From Leptospirillum sp. (lineage in GTDB: Bacteria > Nitrospirota > Leptospirillia > Leptospirillales > Leptospirillaceae), in contig DAHWKF010000055.1 of the NCBI GenBank assembly GCA_027343785.1, positions 1 through 10,505 of the forward strand: a DNA stretch of 10,505 nt, read 5' to 3'. Below are positions 7,651 to 10,505 of the stretch, one piece after another; the stretch's first letter is position 1, and the number at the start of each line of letters is the position of its first letter. The notes beneath the pieces are model-generated. The model searched no databases. It was given only the letters and a program-made list of their open reading frames with translations, and was not told the origin of the DNA. The translations under genes were made by a program, and so were the position numbers.

Positions 7651-10505
7651 GAACGACGCCGGAGACCGCCGGAAACGGCAATGGCCCCGAAGCTTTCCGG
7701 CTGGGGCTTTCGGGCAAGATTGCGAAGCGTTTCATCCATTCGAGGCTGACCCCCATCTTTGTGATCGTTTCTCTTCTTGCCGGTGCGCTGGCCATTATGG
7801 GAACGCCACGGGAAGAGGATCCCCAGATCAAGGTCCCGGTGATCGACCTGTTCCTCCGTTATCCCGGGGCTTCGCCCAAAGAAATGGAACGCACCGCCAC
7901 TGCCCCGCTCGAGCGCCACCTGAGCCGGATCAAGGGGGTCAAGAGCGTTTACTCCGCCTCCCGGAGGGGTTCTGCAATTGTGACGGTCCGTTTTCATGTG
8001 GGTGAGTCCATGGAACCGAGCCTCGTCAAGGTCTACGCGGAGGTGATGAAAAGCCGGGCCTATCTTCCGGCCGGGGTCGGGCCCGTCATCGTCCGGTCGA
8101 AGGATATCAACAATGTTCCGGTTCTGGCGGTGACGATTTATTCCGCCACCCAGTCGGATTATCACCTCCGCCGCCTGGCCCGGCGCATCGCCTCCAGTTT
8201 CAAGCGTCTTCCGGGAACCAGCGATGTGCTGGTGATCGGCGGGAGGGAACGGACGGTCAGGATTCTGCTGGACCCCTCCGCGCTTCGGGCGCATCGCCTG
8301 ACGGTCCTGGACGTCGAGCATGCGCTGCGCTCATCCAACGCCAGCCTGTCTCTCGGCAGCTTCGACAGGAGCAATGAGTCGTTCCGTGTCACTCTCAGGG
8401 GAGGGCTTGAGAGGGTGGGGCAGGTGAAGAATCTGGTCGTCGGTGTTGCCGGAAGAAAGGATATCCACCTGTCCGAGGTGGCACGTGTGACCGACGGGCC
8501 GGGGCCGGTAACAAACTACGTCTGGATGAGCCGCGGACGTTCTGAACCGGATCCGGGCCGATATACCGCCGTGACCATCGCTGTCGCCAAAAAGAAGGGC
8601 GTGAATGCGGTGACGATCTCCCGCCGCATGATCCGGAAAATGGATGAACTCGGAAAGACCCTCTTGCCGAAGGACGTCCGGTGGTCGGTGACCCGCAACT
8701 ACGGGCATACGGCCAACGAAAAGGCCAACGACCTCCTGAAACACCTTCTGGTCGCGACCCTGTCGGTCATCTTTCTGATCGGTGTGGCGCTGGGCGTCAG
8801 GGAAACGGGCGTTGTGGCGGTGGCCATCCCGGTCACGCTGGCGCTCACCCTTTTCTTTTCCATGATGATCGGTTATACGGTCAACCGGGTCACGCTCTTC
8901 GCCCTGATCTTTTCCATCGGAATCCTGGTCGATGACGGGATCGTGGTGGTGGAAAACATCTATCGGCATTTTCATCTGACCTTCGGAAAAAACGACAGGG
9001 AGACCCTGACCGACAGGGCGATTGTGGCCGTCAACGAAGTCGGCAATCCGACGATCCTGGCCACGTTCACGGTGATCGCGGCCCTTTTGCCCATGGCGTT
9101 TGTCAGCGGATTGATGGGTCCCTACATGCGCCCGATTCCGGTGAACGCCTCCATGGCCATGATGGGATCCCTCCTGGTGGCGCTGATCGTCACCCCCTAC
9201 CTCGCCATCCGCCTGATCCGTCCGGGAGGACATCATAATCCCGTCAGCGCCCGCATGGACGCGTGGTCCCGCCATTTTTACCATGTTCTGATGAAGCCGC
9301 TGCTGCAATCCCGTCTTCGGCAGAATGTTTTTCTGGGGACGGTCGTTCTTCTGTCGGTGGGTGTCATGCGATTATTCTACGAACGGACGCTGCTTCTCAA
9401 AATGTTGCCGTTCGACAACAAGAGCGAGATCGACGTGGTGATCGACATGCCTTCCGGGACGACGCTGGAAGGAACCGCCAGCGCGGCGCGGGAGATTGAA
9501 CAGGTGGTCCGGAAAAACCCCTGGGTCCGGATGGATCAGGTATATGTCGGAACGGCCGCTCCGTTCGATTTCAACGGTCTTGTCCGGCACTACTATTTGC
9601 GGGAAGGGAAAAAGGTGGCGGAAGTGCATGTCAATCTCCTTCCCAAGTCTCGCCGGTCGGTGGAAAGCCACCGGATCGCGGAACAGATCGACCGGTCGCT
9701 GCAGCCTGTCGCCCGCCGGCTTTCAGCCCGGATCAAAGTCGTTGAGGTCCCTCCGGGACCCCCGGTGTTCTCGCCGATTACCGCCGAGATTTATGGAGAA
9801 AACCGGGAGCAGATCGATGCCGAAGCCCGGAAGGTTGAAGCCGTTTTCCGGAACATGCCCGGAGTCGTGGATGTGGACAGTTCGCTCGAAGATCCCCAAA
9901 CCCTGTACCAGATCCGCGTGGATCAGGAAAAGGCCGCGCTGTCGGGTGTCTCGACGTCCGAAATAGCCCGGGCCCTGTCGATCGGCCTGCACGAGATGAC
10001 GGGGGTGCTGCACACCTCCACCGGTAAGGGGTATGTGCCGATCCTAGTCGAGTATCCCCGCGCCCTCCGATCCAGTATTCATAACCTGAACACGATCCTG
10101 GTGCGCGGAAAGGATGGGGTTCTGGTTCCGGTCAGCAGCCTGGTTCATGTCGAGCAGACACGGGCTGGAGAAACCCTTTACCGCAAAAATCTGCGGTCGG
10201 TTGTGTACGTGGTGGGGAACACGATCGGATCGGACAGGAGCCCGGTCTACGAAGCGGTAGACCTCTCCAGACAGATTTCAGAACAGAGCCGGAAGGAGGG
10301 CCGGACGGTTGTCTCCTATTTTGCGGGATACCCTTTTTCCCAGAAAAACCTGTCCATCCGCTGGAGCGGGGAGTGGCATGTGACCTATGTGACGTTTCGG
10401 GATATGGGGCTGGCGTTCGGCGCGGCGATTATCCTGATCTATCTTCTGGTCGTTGCCGAGTTCGAAAGTTTCGTCACGCCCCTGATCATCATGAGCCCGA
10501 TTCCT
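7647..10505 (+). CDS. RND-superfamily efflux permease (AcrB/AcrD/AcrF type), 3' end outside window
   Basis: The frame is open from the ATG at 7647 to the right edge (953 residues); the family is usually about 1,030-1,100 long, so the last three or four helices are missing only because the window ends. Helix 1 is near 34-52, the first periplasmic porter loop about 54-360, helices 2-6 about 365-523, helix 7 near 560-578, the second porter loop about 583-915 and helix 8 near 918-938. TM4 carries GILVDDGIVVVEN (425-437) with Asp429 and Asp430, matching the AcrB proton-relay pair Asp407/Asp408; this points to the drug/amphiphile type rather than CzcA/CusA-type metal pumps. The segments TPREEDPQI (53-61), YPGASPKEMER (72-82) and VPPGPPVFSP (701-710) mark a subgroup widely annotated only as RND permease; its substrate is not established to my knowledge. 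The start overlaps the adaptor stop, and no strong ribosome site precedes it, so coupling is likely. Confidence 0.95.
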   Translation, partial: MRTTPETAGNGNGPEAFRLGLSGKIAKRFIHSRLTPIFVIVSLLAGALAIMGTPREEDPQIKVPVIDLFLRYPGASPKEMERTATAPLERHLSRIKGVKSVYSASRRGSAIVTVRFHVGESMEPSLVKVYAEVMKSRAYLPAGVGPVIVRSKDINNVPVLAVTIYSATQSDYHLRRLARRIASSFKRLPGTSDVLVIGGRERTVRILLDPSALRAHRLTVLDVEHALRSSNASLSLGSFDRSNESFRVTLRGGLERVGQVKNLVVGVAGRKDIHLSEVARVTDGPGPVTNYVWMSRGRSEPDPGRYTAVTIAVAKKKGVNAVTISRRMIRKMDELGKTLLPKDVRWSVTRNYGHTANEKANDLLKHLLVATLSVIFLIGVALGVRETGVVAVAIPVTLALTLFFSMMIGYTVNRVTLFALIFSIGILVDDGIVVVENIYRHFHLTFGKNDRETLTDRAIVAVNEVGNPTILATFTVIAALLPMAFVSGLMGPYMRPIPVNASMAMMGSLLVALIVTPYLAIRLIRPGGHHNPVSARMDAWSRHFYHVLMKPLLQSRLRQNVFLGTVVLLSVGVMRLFYERTLLLKMLPFDNKSEIDVVIDMPSGTTLEGTASAAREIEQVVRKNPWVRMDQVYVGTAAPFDFNGLVRHYYLREGKKVAEVHVNLLPKSRRSVESHRIAEQIDRSLQPVARRLSARIKVVEVPPGPPVFSPITAEIYGENREQIDAEARKVEAVFRNMPGVVDVDSSLEDPQTLYQIRVDQEKAALSGVSTSEIARALSIGLHEMTGVLHTSTGKGYVPILVEYPRALRSSIHNLNTILVRGKDGVLVPVSSLVHVEQTRAGETLYRKNLRSVVYVVGNTIGSDRSPVYEAVDLSRQISEQSRKEGRTVVSYFAGYPFSQKNLSIRWSGEWHVTYVTFRDMGLAFGAAIILIYLLVVAEFESFVTPLIIMSPIP

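Noticed and set aside
8331..9308. Long open frame on the minus strand (325 codons), rich in His, Asp, Gly and Arg
   Set aside because: It lies entirely antisense to the permease, whose frame matches RND motifs throughout. The composition is that of the complement of a GC-rich gene, with no recognisable domain or ribosome site.
10000..10505. Truncated or broken RND permease gene
   Set aside because: The frame is intact up to the last base; the missing helices are only due to the window ending.

Overview
The window is a dense, GC-rich (roughly 60 %) bacterial chromosome segment with eight protein genes and almost no spare DNA. It holds no RNA gene, CRISPR array, insertion sequence or phage gene that I could see. 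An outer-membrane TolC-type protein and a lipoprotein efflux adaptor show a Gram-negative (two-membrane) cell. The DUF4321 membrane protein, the YHS-LOG protein and the style of the RND pump together suggest Nitrospirota (for example a Leptospirillum-like acidophile) or Desulfobacterota. This assignment is an inference from gene content, not a match I could run.

Layout. (1) 1-1059 (+): the C-terminal part of an M1-family aminopeptidase, cut by the window edge. (2) 1056-1775 (-): a YHS domain fused to a LOG-like nucleotide-binding domain, tail-to-tail with the peptidase; their stop codons share a TTAA. (3) 1834-4286 (+): a small YnfA-type four-helix membrane protein followed, with an ATGA overlap, by the DNA-repair helicase UvrB. 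(4) 4294-4563 (-): a DUF4321 membrane protein, convergent with uvrB. (5) 4564-4771: a regulatory gap with a 15-bp direct repeat at a 60-bp pitch and promoters facing both ways. (6) 4772-10505 (+): an efflux operon of ArsR-family regulator, TolC-like outer-membrane factor, lipoprotein periplasmic adaptor and RND permease. The permease is open at the right edge and lacks its last helices.

How the genes work together. The last four genes form one transcription unit. ArsR/outer-membrane factor and adaptor/permease are each joined by ATGA stop-start overlaps, and only 54 bp separates the two pairs. Together they encode a complete tripartite pump plus its likely autoregulated repressor. The regulator lacks the classical ArsR metal-site cysteines but has a Cys in its last helix, as in the persulfide sensors SqrR/BigR/YgaV. 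Its start region carries two adjoining 16-bp ATT(A/C)-N8-TAAT elements over the -10 box and start codon. The most interesting hypothesis is therefore an RND pump under a thiol- or sulfur-responsive ArsR repressor, possibly read from a leaderless mRNA. The left half is mostly housekeeping: peptide turnover and excision repair, with a LOG-like protein of unknown substrate.
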